From UMGS1519 sp963621885 (lineage in GTDB: Bacteria; Actinomycetota; Coriobacteriia; Coriobacteriales; Eggerthellaceae): a DNA stretch of 7,413 bases. The translations under genes were made by a program, and so were the position numbers. Position 1 is the first letter of the stretch, and each line of letters begins with the position of its first letter. The stretch is from NCBI GenBank assembly GCA_963621885.1, contig CAVFFT010000064.1:1-7413 (forward strand), read 5' to 3'. The notes below the pieces were generated by a model that was not told the origin of the DNA, searched no databases, and was given only the letters and a program-made list of their open reading frames with translations. Shown here piece by piece: positions 1 to 5,481 of the stretch.

Positions 1-237
1 TCCCAAATCAGACCTCATTTATTCACTGAGAGAATTAATCGCGCAAAGATGGAAGAGCGGACCATTTGTCCCCAAATCCGAATAATGCGTCACGCATCCG
101 GCCAATTCAGTTCACACCCGAAATAATCGCAACCGGCCAATGCGCCAAAGCCATCGACCGGCTGCGTTTCAAGCAATCACAATGCAAGACCGAAGAGCGG
201 TTTCGCGAACGGGCACAAGCCCCATTCCTTCCGCCCC
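1..237. other. Non-coding tail downstream of the symporter gene
   Basis: No convincing gene is visible here; the open frames that cross it have no ribosome binding site or recognisable protein character. It holds several short repeats: GAAGAGCGG at 52-60 and 192-200, CCGGCCAAT at 98-106 and 133-141, and the odd palindrome ATGCGTCACGCAT at 85-97. On the minus strand just past the symporter stop there are small hairpins (GGGC TTGT GCCC, then ACCG CTCTT CGGT near 188-200), but neither is followed by a good U-run. A symporter terminator here is therefore possible but weak. The gene to the left of base 1 is outside the view. Confidence 0.5.
85..97. repeat. 13-bp palindrome ATGCGTCACGCAT
   Basis: The two 6-base arms ATGCGT and ACGCAT are perfect inverted repeats around a central C. 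It could be a dimeric regulator site for a gene left of the window, or the stem of a weak terminator on the minus strand, where it is followed by TATTCGGATT. Nothing in the window decides between these. Confidence 0.35.
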
Positions 238-250
238 CTATTCCTTTCGC
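220..250. repeat. Tandem imperfect repeat over the symporter stop codon
   Basis: On the plus strand CCCCTATTCCTTTCGC (235-250) holds the last codons and the TAG of the symporter. It is directly abutted by CCCCATTCCTTCCGC (220-234), with one base missing and one substitution. The second copy lacks the stop codon, so it is not a backup stop. It resembles the 3'-end repeats at iorB and at the 96-residue gene in this window. Confidence 0.7.
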
Positions 251-1881
251 AATGAATGCGAACGATGGAGAAGGCGACCCGGTTCCCTGCCGATTCCCTC
301 TTCAAGCGCATCGGAGGGGCCGATAGCGTCGACCGTCTCGCCCGTCTGGCGGAGCTTGTCACGGTACTCGCGGTCGATGGCAGCCGAGCGATGCACCCGG
401 TTGACATCGAAGGGAACGGCTGGCGTGACAAGCGACACGAGCGGCGTGAGGACAAGCGAAAGAACCATGGCAAGCGCACCGGCGTTGATCGGGGAATCGA
501 TCCACGGGGTTCCCACCATGCCAGCGATCATGTTTCCCGTGGTCAGGCCAACGCCCACGATGAAGCTCACCCACACGGCCGCCTTCGACACGCGCTTCCA
601 GTACAGACCGAACAGGAAGGGGCCCAAGAACGCGCCCGCAATCGCACCCCACGATATGCCCATGAGCTGCGCGATGAAAGTGATGGACGAGTTGTACTGC
701 ACGAGCGCGATGACCGCCGAAATCGTGACGAACACCACGAGCAGCGCGCGCATCCAACGCAGCTGGCGCTTCTCGCTCATGTCCTTCACCAGATGGCCCT
801 TGATAAGGTCAAGCGTGAGCGTGGAGGAGGAAGTCAGCACCAGCGAGGAAAGCGTCGACATCGAGGCGGAAAGCACGAGCACCACCACAAGGCCGATAAG
901 CACCTCGGGCAAAACCGAAAGCATCGTGGGAACGATCGAGTCGTAGACCGGCGTCACGCCATCAGGGCCGTAGGCGATCTGGTCGGCGAAAAGCTGGCCG
1001 AAGCCGCCAAGGAAGTAGCTGCCACCGGCGACAACGAAAGCGAAGAGCGTGGAGATGATCGCGCCCTGCTTGATGGCGGGACCGTCTTTGATGGCGTAGA
1101 ACTTCGTGACCATCTGCGGCAATCCCCAGGTGCCCAGCGAGGTCAGCAGAACAACGCCCATCAGGCTCGCGAAATCGGGTCCCAAGAACGAGGTGAGCAC
1201 GCCGTTTATCTCAGACCCGGAAACGCTGACATGCGAAAGGTCCACAACCGCCTGCGACAGGCCGCCTTGGCTCGCAAGCACGCCGCCGACAACCACGATG
1301 ATGCCCACCAGCATGATGATGCCCTGCACGAAGTCGTTCACCACGGTCGCCATGTATCCGCCAAGCACCACATAGATGCAGGTCACGATAGCCATGCCGA
1401 TGATGCAGGCCTCATAGGGCCAGCCAAAGGCCATGTCGAACAGACGCGAGAGTCCGTTGTAGACAGCCGCCGTGTACGGGATGAGAAAGACGAAGATGAT
1501 GGCCGCCGACGCCACACGCAAAGCGGTCGACTTGTAGCGCGCGCCGAAGAACTGCGGCATCGTGGAGGCCTTCAGCCGCTGAGTCATCTCGCGCGTGCGC
1601 GGACCCAGAACCCACCAGGCAAGCAGACTGCCGATGAGCGCGTTTCCAATGCCCACCCAAGTGGTCGCCATGCCGTATTTCCAACCGAACTGGCCGGCGT
1701 AGCCAATGAACACCACCGCGGAAAAGTAGCTCGTACCGAAGGCAAAAGCCGAAAGCCAGGGGCCAACATTGCGTCCGCCCAGAATGAAGCCGTCAACGCT
1801 GTTCGCATTGCGGCGGGTATACAGGCCGATGCCTATGACGACAACGGCAAACACGACAATCATCGCTACTTTTGCAATCAT
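238..1881 (-). CDS. Sodium:solute symporter (SSS family)
   Basis: A 547-residue inner-membrane secondary transporter of the SSS family (PutP, PanF and SGLT relatives), which imports an organic solute with Na+. About 13 hydrophobic segments are visible, from residues 2-20 to 466-488, matching the 13-helix PutP core. Residues 35-60 (GGRNVGPW, then FGTSYFSA) fit the family's first core helices. The AxMST stretch at 339-343 aligns with PutP A337, S340 and T341, so Na+-site residues S342 and T343 are kept. A hydrophilic tail of about 58 residues follows residue 489. The ATG at 1881 is chosen because AAGGA lies 5 bases upstream and the first helix begins at once; M7 is a weaker alternative. A Tyr-rich leader ORF and inverted repeats lie upstream on the same strand. 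The substrate cannot be read from sequence; tyrosine, an aryl acid, proline or pantothenate-like solutes are all possible. Family call is firm, substrate unknown. Confidence 0.92.
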   Translation of the reverse strand: MIAKVAMIVVFAVVVIGIGLYTRRNANSVDGFILGGRNVGPWLSAFAFGTSYFSAVVFIGYAGQFGWKYGMATTWVGIGNALIGSLLAWWVLGPRTREMTQRLKASTMPQFFGARYKSTALRVASAAIIFVFLIPYTAAVYNGLSRLFDMAFGWPYEACIIGMAIVTCIYVVLGGYMATVVNDFVQGIIMLVGIIVVVGGVLASQGGLSQAVVDLSHVSVSGSEINGVLTSFLGPDFASLMGVVLLTSLGTWGLPQMVTKFYAIKDGPAIKQGAIISTLFAFVVAGGSYFLGGFGQLFADQIAYGPDGVTPVYDSIVPTMLSVLPEVLIGLVVVLVLSASMSTLSSLVLTSSSTLTLDLIKGHLVKDMSEKRQLRWMRALLVVFVTISAVIALVQYNSSITFIAQLMGISWGAIAGAFLGPFLFGLYWKRVSKAAVWVSFIVGVGLTTGNMIAGMVGTPWIDSPINAGALAMVLSLVLTPLVSLVTPAVPFDVNRVHRSAAIDREYRDKLRQTGETVDAIGPSDALEEGIGREPGRLLHRSHSLRKE

Positions 1882-2057
1882 GAGAATCCTTCGTTAAGGG
1901 ACTTTTCCTACGGAAGCTTTGCCCGACTCGCCGCGCCATGCCGGCACAGCCAACCGCGCCAACATGACGCGCAGACAGGCAGACGAAACGCCCGAAGCGT
2001 TTCACAGAGGCGCACACGACCGCGAGCGCTCGCAAACACGCGAACGGCGCCCGTGTG
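1882..2057 (-). promoter_or_regulatory. Structured leader between Tyr-rich ORF and symporter
   Basis: This 176-base gap lies between the stop of the 31-codon leader ORF and the symporter start. On the minus strand GCACACG (2058-2052, starting with the last base of the leader stop codon) can pair with CGTGTGC (2018-2012), enclosing the palindrome GCGAGCGCTCGC (2033-2022). Next comes a perfect 7-bp hairpin, GAAACGC TTCGG GCGTTTC (2003-1985). The run after this hairpin, GTCTGCCTGTCTG, is a poor U-tract, so an intrinsic terminator is not certain and Rho-dependent attenuation is an alternative. The symporter ribosome site AAGGA sits at the end of the gap. Confidence 0.4.
1985..2003 (-). terminator. 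Hairpin GAAACGC-TTCGG-GCGTTTC, possible attenuator
   Basis: A perfect 7-bp stem with a UUCG-like loop sits 104 bases before the symporter start on its strand. It would be stable in RNA. Downstream T residues are scattered rather than in a run, so it could be a weak terminator, a pause site or only an mRNA structure. Its position after the Tyr-rich leader ORF is what suggests attenuation. Confidence 0.35.
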
Positions 2058-2153
2058 CTACAGGTAGTAGTAATAATAGGAAGAGGAAATGGCGGAACAG
2101 GCGGGTGCAGACCCCGTCTTGGAAATGATGTTCTGTGTTCCGTCCTTCAACAT
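2058..2153 (-). CDS. Putative Tyr-rich attenuator leader peptide, 31 aa
   Basis: A 31-codon ORF begins with MLKDGTQNIISK and ends SSSYYYYYL followed by TAG. The five Tyr codons (TAT TAT TAC TAC TAC, 2078-2064) stand just before the end, and the next 60 or so bases can form stem-loops. This is the layout of amino-acid attenuator peptides such as those of trp, his or pheA operons, with Tyr as the control codon, or of a TnaC-like stalling peptide. It points at the symporter 176 bases further on. Both Tyr codons are used, which favours selection for Tyr over pure triplet slippage, although the DNA also reads as a short GTA/ATA repeat. The ribosome site is weak (AAAGTGG 5 bases before the ATG at 2153); a GTG three codons upstream is an alternative start. 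It could instead be a small exported or modified peptide (one Cys, Ser/Thr-rich), or chance. Confidence 0.45.
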   Translation of the reverse strand: MLKDGTQNIISKTGSAPACSAISSSYYYYYL

Positions 2154-2279
2154 GGCGACCACTTTACCAGAGGAAAATTCGAATCGCCGCGAAAAAACGA
2201 GGAACGGTTCGGGCGCGGCGCTTTCTCTTTGCGTTCGTTCCCGTAATATAGGAATCCGAACGCTAAAGGGGGCGGGAAC
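2154..2279. promoter_or_regulatory. Divergent upstream region with overlapping -10 sequences
   Basis: This gap separates the leftward leader/symporter unit from the rightward 96-residue gene. Near 2246-2252 the plus strand reads TAATATA, a plausible -10 that would give a short 5' leader before the ATG at 2280. The opposite strand at the same place reads TATATTA, a possible -10 for the leader ORF. No good -35 box is visible for either. An inverted repeat CGCCGCG...CGCGGCG spans about 2184-2219 around an A-rich and GAACGGTTC-containing loop, and may be a control site or RNA structure. Confidence 0.3.
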
Positions 2280-2570
2280 ATGGGCAGCAGAAAACGGTCG
2301 GCACGACAGCGTGAAATCGCCGCATTCAAAGCGGGGCTTGGCGGCATGGACGACGTCTTCTCCCGTGAGCAGGAACGCCTTTCGGATATCTCCGCCCGGC
2401 ATCAAGCCGCGCTTCGCGAGAAAGCCTGCGAATCGAAAAACCGCTACGCCAGCTACGACGAGGCCGAAGAGAATCGCGCCTGGTGCGCATCACAGGGAAA
2501 ACGCGGCCTTTCAATCTACCGCTGCCCCTATTGCGACGGCTGGCATCTCACCTCGCACCCGCAGAAATAG
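2280..2570 (+). CDS. Small protein with CPYCxGWHLTSH zinc-ribbon-like motif
   Basis: A 96-residue soluble protein of unknown function. The N-terminal half (residues 1-49) is charged and probably helical. The C-terminal part has C50, the run KNRYASYDEAEENRAWC (53-69) and the motif YRCPYCDGWHLTS (80-92), giving C82, C85, H89 and H93 as a likely metal site. From memory, a Lys/Tyr stretch followed by an Ala/Glu-rich helix and a final Y.C..C.GWHLT is a widespread pattern in small uncharacterised actinobacterial and phage proteins. No reaction can be assigned; nucleic acid or protein binding is a guess. The ATG at 2280 follows the G-rich AAAGGGGGCGGGAAC, and M23 is a later alternative. It is followed 117 bases later by the thioesterase gene on the same strand, so the two may share a transcript. 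Its last codons and stop recur in frame 66 bases downstream. Confidence 0.75.
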   Translation: MGSRKRSARQREIAAFKAGLGGMDDVFSREQERLSDISARHQAALREKACESKNRYASYDEAEENRAWCASQGKRGLSIYRCPYCDGWHLTSHPQK

Positions 2571-2638
2571 GCACACGCACTCATTCGAGTACCTAAAGGA
2601 AACACGCTGCTCACCACCTCGAACCCGCAGAAATAGGC
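2547..2638. repeat. Direct repeat of the 96-aa gene's 3' end
   Basis: Copy 1 (2547-2572) covers CTCACC, TCG, then CACCCGCAGAAATAGGC, encoding LTSHPQK and the stop. Copy 2 (2610-2638) is the same except for an extra ACC codon and one C-to-A change, encoding LTTSNPQK and a stop. The spacing keeps the reading frame (second TAG at 2634-2636), and no stop lies between the two. The identical core ACCCGCAGAAATAGGC is 16 bases. It may be the remnant of a duplicated gene end or a slippage product. Confidence 0.8.
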
Positions 2639-2687
2639 CAACCCGCGCGTGGGCATAACGACAGCGCGCAAACGGAAAGGAAGCCCT

Positions 2688-3107
2688 ATGCTCAGCCAAG
2701 CCGTCATCAAGCAGTGCACCCAGGACTTCCAGGACATCCGCGGCTTCGACCGCACCGAGCTCATCCATCTTGAAGAAGGCCTCGTGCATGCGCGCGCCTA
2801 TCCTGGCCCCGATAGCGTGAATGATCTGGAAACCGTGCACGGAGGCTTCTATCTTGTGCTTGCCGACCAGGCGGCGGCCGCGGCATGCGAATCGATGGGA
2901 TCCGTCATGGTCACGGTGAATATGAGCGCGAGCTTCTTCCGTCCTGCCTTCGCAAAGGACGCCTTCATCGACATCAAGGCAAGCGTCATCCATGCCGGCC
3001 GCAAGACCGCCGTCGCAGAGGTCGAGATGTTCAATCCGGAAGAGAAGCTCCTGTTCAAAGGCGGCTTCACGCTTATGCCTGTCGCGACAATTGGCGACGA
3101 AGAGTAG
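2688..3107 (+). CDS. PaaI-type hotdog-fold acyl-CoA thioesterase
   Basis: A 139-residue cytoplasmic single-domain hotdog protein, the usual length for the PaaI/YbgC-like thioesterases. The signature is TVHGGFYLVLADQAAAAAC (49-67), with the HGG turn (51-53) and the acidic D60 on the central helix that activates water in PaaI. Then come the strand VTVNMSASFFRPA (75-87) and the CoA-site strands GRKTAVAEVEMFN (104-116). These enzymes hydrolyse acyl-CoA esters to acid and CoA, and E. coli PaaI prefers hydroxylated phenylacetyl-CoAs. Beside an aryl-CoA ligase and IOR, arylacetyl-CoA is a sensible substrate, but this is inference. The start is the ATG at 2688, where AAAGGA stands 6 bases upstream; an ATG at 2649 in the same frame lacks such a site and would add 13 basic residues. 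It converges with the ligase gene on a shared terminator. Confidence 0.87.
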   Translation: MLSQAVIKQCTQDFQDIRGFDRTELIHLEEGLVHARAYPGPDSVNDLETVHGGFYLVLADQAAAAACESMGSVMVTVNMSASFFRPAFAKDAFIDIKASVIHAGRKTAVAEVEMFNPEEKLLFKGGFTLMPVATIGDEE

Positions 3108-3264
3108 GGAACTCAGGCGACGGCGATAAAAGCACGTAAAGAAAAGCGTCAACGTAGACGAAATCGTACGGATTATACGAACGCCCGCGGAGAATAACGC
3201 CAGCATAAAGGGCCAGAGGACGGCTCCACCCTCACAACCGCAAGGCGTGAGCGTGCCATAAATG

Positions 3265-3290
3265 AATGCGGGGCGTTTCCACCCCGCATT
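3265..3290. terminator. Bidirectional intrinsic terminator between convergent genes
   Basis: A perfect 9-bp stem AATGCGGGG / CCCCGCATT closes an 8-base loop (3274-3281). To the right it runs into TTCCTATTGCTTGTT and to the left, on the minus strand, into CATTTATGG, so both sides have modest T-rich tails. It lies in the 291-base gap between the thioesterase (plus) and the ligase (minus) and probably ends both transcripts. The rest of the gap (3108-3264 and 3291-3398) shows no gene; a small CTCAC/GTGAG hairpin lies at about 3230-3251. Confidence 0.8.
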
Positions 3291-3356
3291 TCCTATTGCT
3301 TGTTAGCCACGCTCGCCAGACACGCCCACGACGTTCCGCCTAGTCAAGCGCACAAT

Positions 3357-3406
3357 TCCAACTCGTCGCACGCGCCAAATGCGCACGTGACGCTCCAATT
3401 AGTCGC
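3357..3406. repeat. Weak direct repeat of the ligase 3' end
   Basis: TCCAATTAGTCGC at 3394-3406 contains the ligase stop codon in reverse orientation. TCCAACTCGTCGC at 3357-3369, 37 bases beyond the gene end, matches at 11 of 13 positions. On its own this could be chance; it is listed because three other gene ends in the window show clearer copies. Confidence 0.3.
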
Positions 3407-4637
3407 GTTCGTCGAACACGCGCTTGGTCTTCTTTTCCGAACGAGGAAGCACGCCCAGCTCGACCACCTTCACAAGCGGCGTGAAGCCGATCTTGTTGCG
3501 CACCGCACCGGCAATGCGACGGCCCAAATCCGCGAAGTCGACAAGACCGCTAACCGCCTCCACGTACAGACGCATCGTGTCGCGGCCATCAAGGTGCGAA
3601 AGGCGAATCTGGAATTCGCTCGACGCATCTTCGAAAGTGGAAAGAACCTCTTCGATCTGGGCCGGGAACACGTTCACGCCATGAATCTTCATCATGTCGT
3701 CGGAACGGCCGGTGATGATGTCGAGGCGCGGATGCTCGTCGTGTCCGCACGGGCACGAACCCGGAATGATGCGGGAAAGGTCGTGAGTACGGAAGCGGAT
3801 AAGCGGCGCACCCTCCTTGCGCAGGGTGGTGAGCACGATCTCACCCGGCTCGCCGTCAGGCAGAACCTTGCCCGTCACCGGATCGATGATCTCAAGGTAG
3901 ACGTAGTCGCTCCAGACATGCATGCCGTTGCCATACTTGCAGCTGATGCCGATGCCCGGGCCATAGACCTCGGTCAGACCATAAATGTCGTAGTACTCGA
4001 CGCCCAAAGCATCGATGATGCGCTGGCGAATCTTCTCGCCTGCGCGCTCGGAACCCGAAATGAGCGTGCGCAGCGCCAGCTTGTCGCGCAGACCGCGGCG
4101 CTCCACCTCTTCAGCGATGAGAAGCGCATAGCTTGCCGTGGCGGTGAAAACCGTCGTCTGCATGTCGACCATGAACTGCAGCTGCTTTTGCGTGTTGCCC
4201 GGCCCCATCGGAACCGCCATCGCGCCCAGGCGCTCGCAACCCGCCTGGAAACCAATGCCCGCGGTCCACAAGCCGTAGCCCGGCGTTATCTGCACGCGGT
4301 CAGCCGGCGTGACGCCCGCATACTCGTAGCAACGCGCGAACTGAGTCGCCCAGTCATCGATGTCCTTCTTCGTGTAGGGAACGATGACCGGCGTGCCCGT
4401 CGTGCCCGAGCTGGAATGGATGCGCACGATTTTCTCCTGCGGCACCGCAGCCAATCCCAGCGGATAGGCTTCGCGCAGGTCGGCCTTTTCAGAAAAGGGG
4501 AGCTTTTCGAAATCGGCCTGAGTCCGCACGTCGGACAGGTCGATTCCCTCGAATTTCTTTGCGTAGAAGGGGCTGCGCTCTTTCAGGGTCGCAAGCTCCT
4601 TCGTGATTGCTTCAAGTTGTGCTGGTTGCATTTCCAT
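3399..4637 (-). CDS. paaK: Phenylacetate-CoA ligase family protein (AMP-forming)
   Basis: A 412-residue cytoplasmic adenylate-forming enzyme: arylacetate + ATP + CoA give arylacetyl-CoA + AMP + PPi. The ATP-binding loop SSSGTTGTP is at 75-83, the A5-type motif YGLTE at 219-223 and RTHD at 283-286. A CxCG pair (295-298), usual for PaaK, precedes GRSDDMMKIHGVNVFP (310-325). The C-terminal lysine region LPRSEKKTKRV is at 397-407, where K402 or K403 should match the catalytic lysine. Length is close to the usual 430. The ATG at 4637 is preferred because AAGGA stands 7 bases upstream; an upstream in-frame ATG at 4703 lies ahead of a good promoter. It follows iorB by 223 bases on the same strand, a familiar pairing with iorAB. 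The acid may be phenylacetate, 4-hydroxyphenylacetate or indoleacetate. The family is sure; the exact substrate and physiological direction are not. Confidence 0.92.
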   Translation of the reverse strand: MEMQPAQLEAITKELATLKERSPFYAKKFEGIDLSDVRTQADFEKLPFSEKADLREAYPLGLAAVPQEKIVRIHSSSGTTGTPVIVPYTKKDIDDWATQFARCYEYAGVTPADRVQITPGYGLWTAGIGFQAGCERLGAMAVPMGPGNTQKQLQFMVDMQTTVFTATASYALLIAEEVERRGLRDKLALRTLISGSERAGEKIRQRIIDALGVEYYDIYGLTEVYGPGIGISCKYGNGMHVWSDYVYLEIIDPVTGKVLPDGEPGEIVLTTLRKEGAPLIRFRTHDLSRIIPGSCPCGHDEHPRLDIITGRSDDMMKIHGVNVFPAQIEEVLSTFEDASSEFQIRLSHLDGRDTMRLYVEAVSGLVDFADLGRRIAGAVRNKIGFTPLVKVVELGVLPRSEKKTKRVFDERD

Positions 4638-4664
4638 GTCAGGTTCCTTCTCTTCAGACAGCCG

Positions 4665-4675
4665 GTACATTGTAC
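4665..4675. promoter_or_regulatory. Palindrome GTACATTGTAC over the paaK -10 box
   Basis: A perfect 5-bp inverted repeat around one central base overlaps the predicted -10 hexamer of the ligase promoter. A dimeric repressor bound here would block transcription. No cognate regulator gene is visible in the window. Such short palindromes also arise by chance. Confidence 0.35.
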
Positions 4676-4696
4676 GCCCACCATCATGAGCGACAA
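4669..4696 (-). promoter_or_regulatory. Probable sigma-70-type promoter for paaK
   Basis: Reading leftwards, TTGTCG (4696-4691) and TACAAT (4674-4669) are 16 bases apart, matching the -35 and -10 consensus at 4 and 5 of 6 positions. Transcription would begin near 4662, leaving about 25 bases before the ATG at 4637. This suggests the ligase can be expressed apart from iorAB. Confidence 0.55.
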
Positions 4697-4724
4697 GCTT
4701 CACTTGCGCTCTTTAACCTGCGCC

Positions 4725-4882
4725 TTACGCTCGGGTTCCCCTTGAAAAGCGGGCTTTGCCACTGCACGAAGCGTTGTTTGCGCATCGACTCCCGCGGGCA
4801 AGCGGGCTCCCTTTACGCGATTACGCGCGCTCGGGTTCCCACTCGCAAACGGCCTTCCCTTTACGCGCGCTCAGGCTCCCAC
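4725..4882. repeat. Repeated copies of the iorB 3' end in the iorB-paaK gap
   Basis: The last codons and stop of iorB (4861-4882 on the plus strand, TTACGCGCGC then TCAGGCTCCCAC) recur at 4821-4842 with 20 of 22 bases identical; the copy would also read WEPERA-stop but is 40 bases away and out of frame. A shorter copy, TTACGC then TCGGGTTCCC, lies at 4725-4740. TCCCTTTACGCG is also present twice (4808-4819 and 4856-4867), and AAGCGGGCT twice. No clear intrinsic terminator is seen in the gap between iorB and paaK. Confidence 0.8.
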
Positions 4883-5481
4883 GCCGACGCAATGTCGACT
4901 GTCTTCAGGTTCATGTCCACGAAACGAGGTTTCACGCAGACGCGAATCGCCTCACGCATCTCGTCAAGGCTTACCGCTCCCGCAAGGCCGCGGCCCGTCC
5001 GCTCGCTCGCTGCCACCGCAATGGTGAGCAGCGCGATGTTGAGCGACTTGCGGCTGCCCGTCGCGCGGCACAGCTCGTCGTCATCCACCACGATGGCATC
5101 GGGAACCTGCGCCCGCACATCGGCAATCACCTTTTCCGGCTCATAGGGAATCGGAGACAGCGTTGCCGCCACCGGCTGAATGGCCGTCTTGGCAGTGACC
5201 AGCAGGCCGTTTGGCGCAAGGTAAGACAAGGCACGCGCGGCTTCCGCCGGCTCGAAAGCGATAATCAGGTCGGCGCTTCGCCTTGACAGCAGCGGAGCGT
5301 ATACCTCCTCGCCCGCGTCGCCCATACGCACATGACTCGAGACGAAGCCGCCACGCTGTGCCATACCAATGGTTTCAGCTTCGCGGACGCTCCAGCCTTT
5401 CGCCTGCGCCGCCTGAGCGAGAATTTTCGCCGCGAGCACACTTCCCTGCCCGCCGACGCCAGTAATCAGAATGTTCTTCAT
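4861..5481 (-). CDS. iorB: Indolepyruvate:ferredoxin oxidoreductase, beta subunit
   Basis: A 206-residue small subunit, the gamma-domain partner of the 2-oxoacid:ferredoxin oxidoreductase family; with IorA it converts arylpyruvate, CoA and oxidised ferredoxin to arylacetyl-CoA, CO2 and reduced ferredoxin. Family marks are TGVGGQGSVLAAKIL (7-21), ETIGMAQRGGFVSSHVR (36-52), LIIAFEPAEAARAL (72-85) and SRKSLNIALL (143-152). The length of about 200 is normal. The ATG at 5481 overlaps the iorA stop as ATGA and has GGAGG 7 bases upstream inside iorA; a longer open frame upstream is only antisense-free read into iorA and is not used. Translational coupling with iorA fits a 1:1 complex. Its C-terminal codons are repeated downstream. 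Confidence 0.94.
   Translation of the reverse strand: MKNILITGVGGQGSVLAAKILAQAAQAKGWSVREAETIGMAQRGGFVSSHVRMGDAGEEVYAPLLSRRSADLIIAFEPAEAARALSYLAPNGLLVTAKTAIQPVAATLSPIPYEPEKVIADVRAQVPDAIVVDDDELCRATGSRKSLNIALLTIAVAASERTGRGLAGAVSLDEMREAIRVCVKPRFVDMNLKTVDIASAWEPERA

Noticed and set aside
256..2067. 603-codon plus-strand open frame
   Set aside because: It is antisense to the symporter, rich in Arg, His and Asp with no domain character, as expected for the shadow of a GC-rich gene; the minus-strand frame has clear membrane helices and a ribosome site.
1882..2279. T-box riboswitch for tyrosine ahead of the symporter
   Set aside because: The conserved T-box sequence and its specifier-stem architecture are not seen; the Tyr codons sit in a translatable ORF instead.
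2089..2658. 189-codon plus-strand frame with AGGAAGAGGAA before its ATG
   Set aside because: The ribosome-site-like purine run is attractive, but the frame runs through the 96-residue gene in another phase and has no recognisable protein character. A short peptide from this ATG cannot be excluded.
3172..3177. Perfect TATAAT on the minus strand, possible antisense promoter into the thioesterase
   Set aside because: No -35-like sequence stands 16 to 18 bases upstream, and a single hexamer is not enough.
3300..4745. 481-codon plus-strand open frame
   Set aside because: It is antisense to the phenylacetate-CoA ligase, whose motifs are unmistakable. Its composition is Arg/His-rich and its start overlaps the terminator region without a ribosome site.
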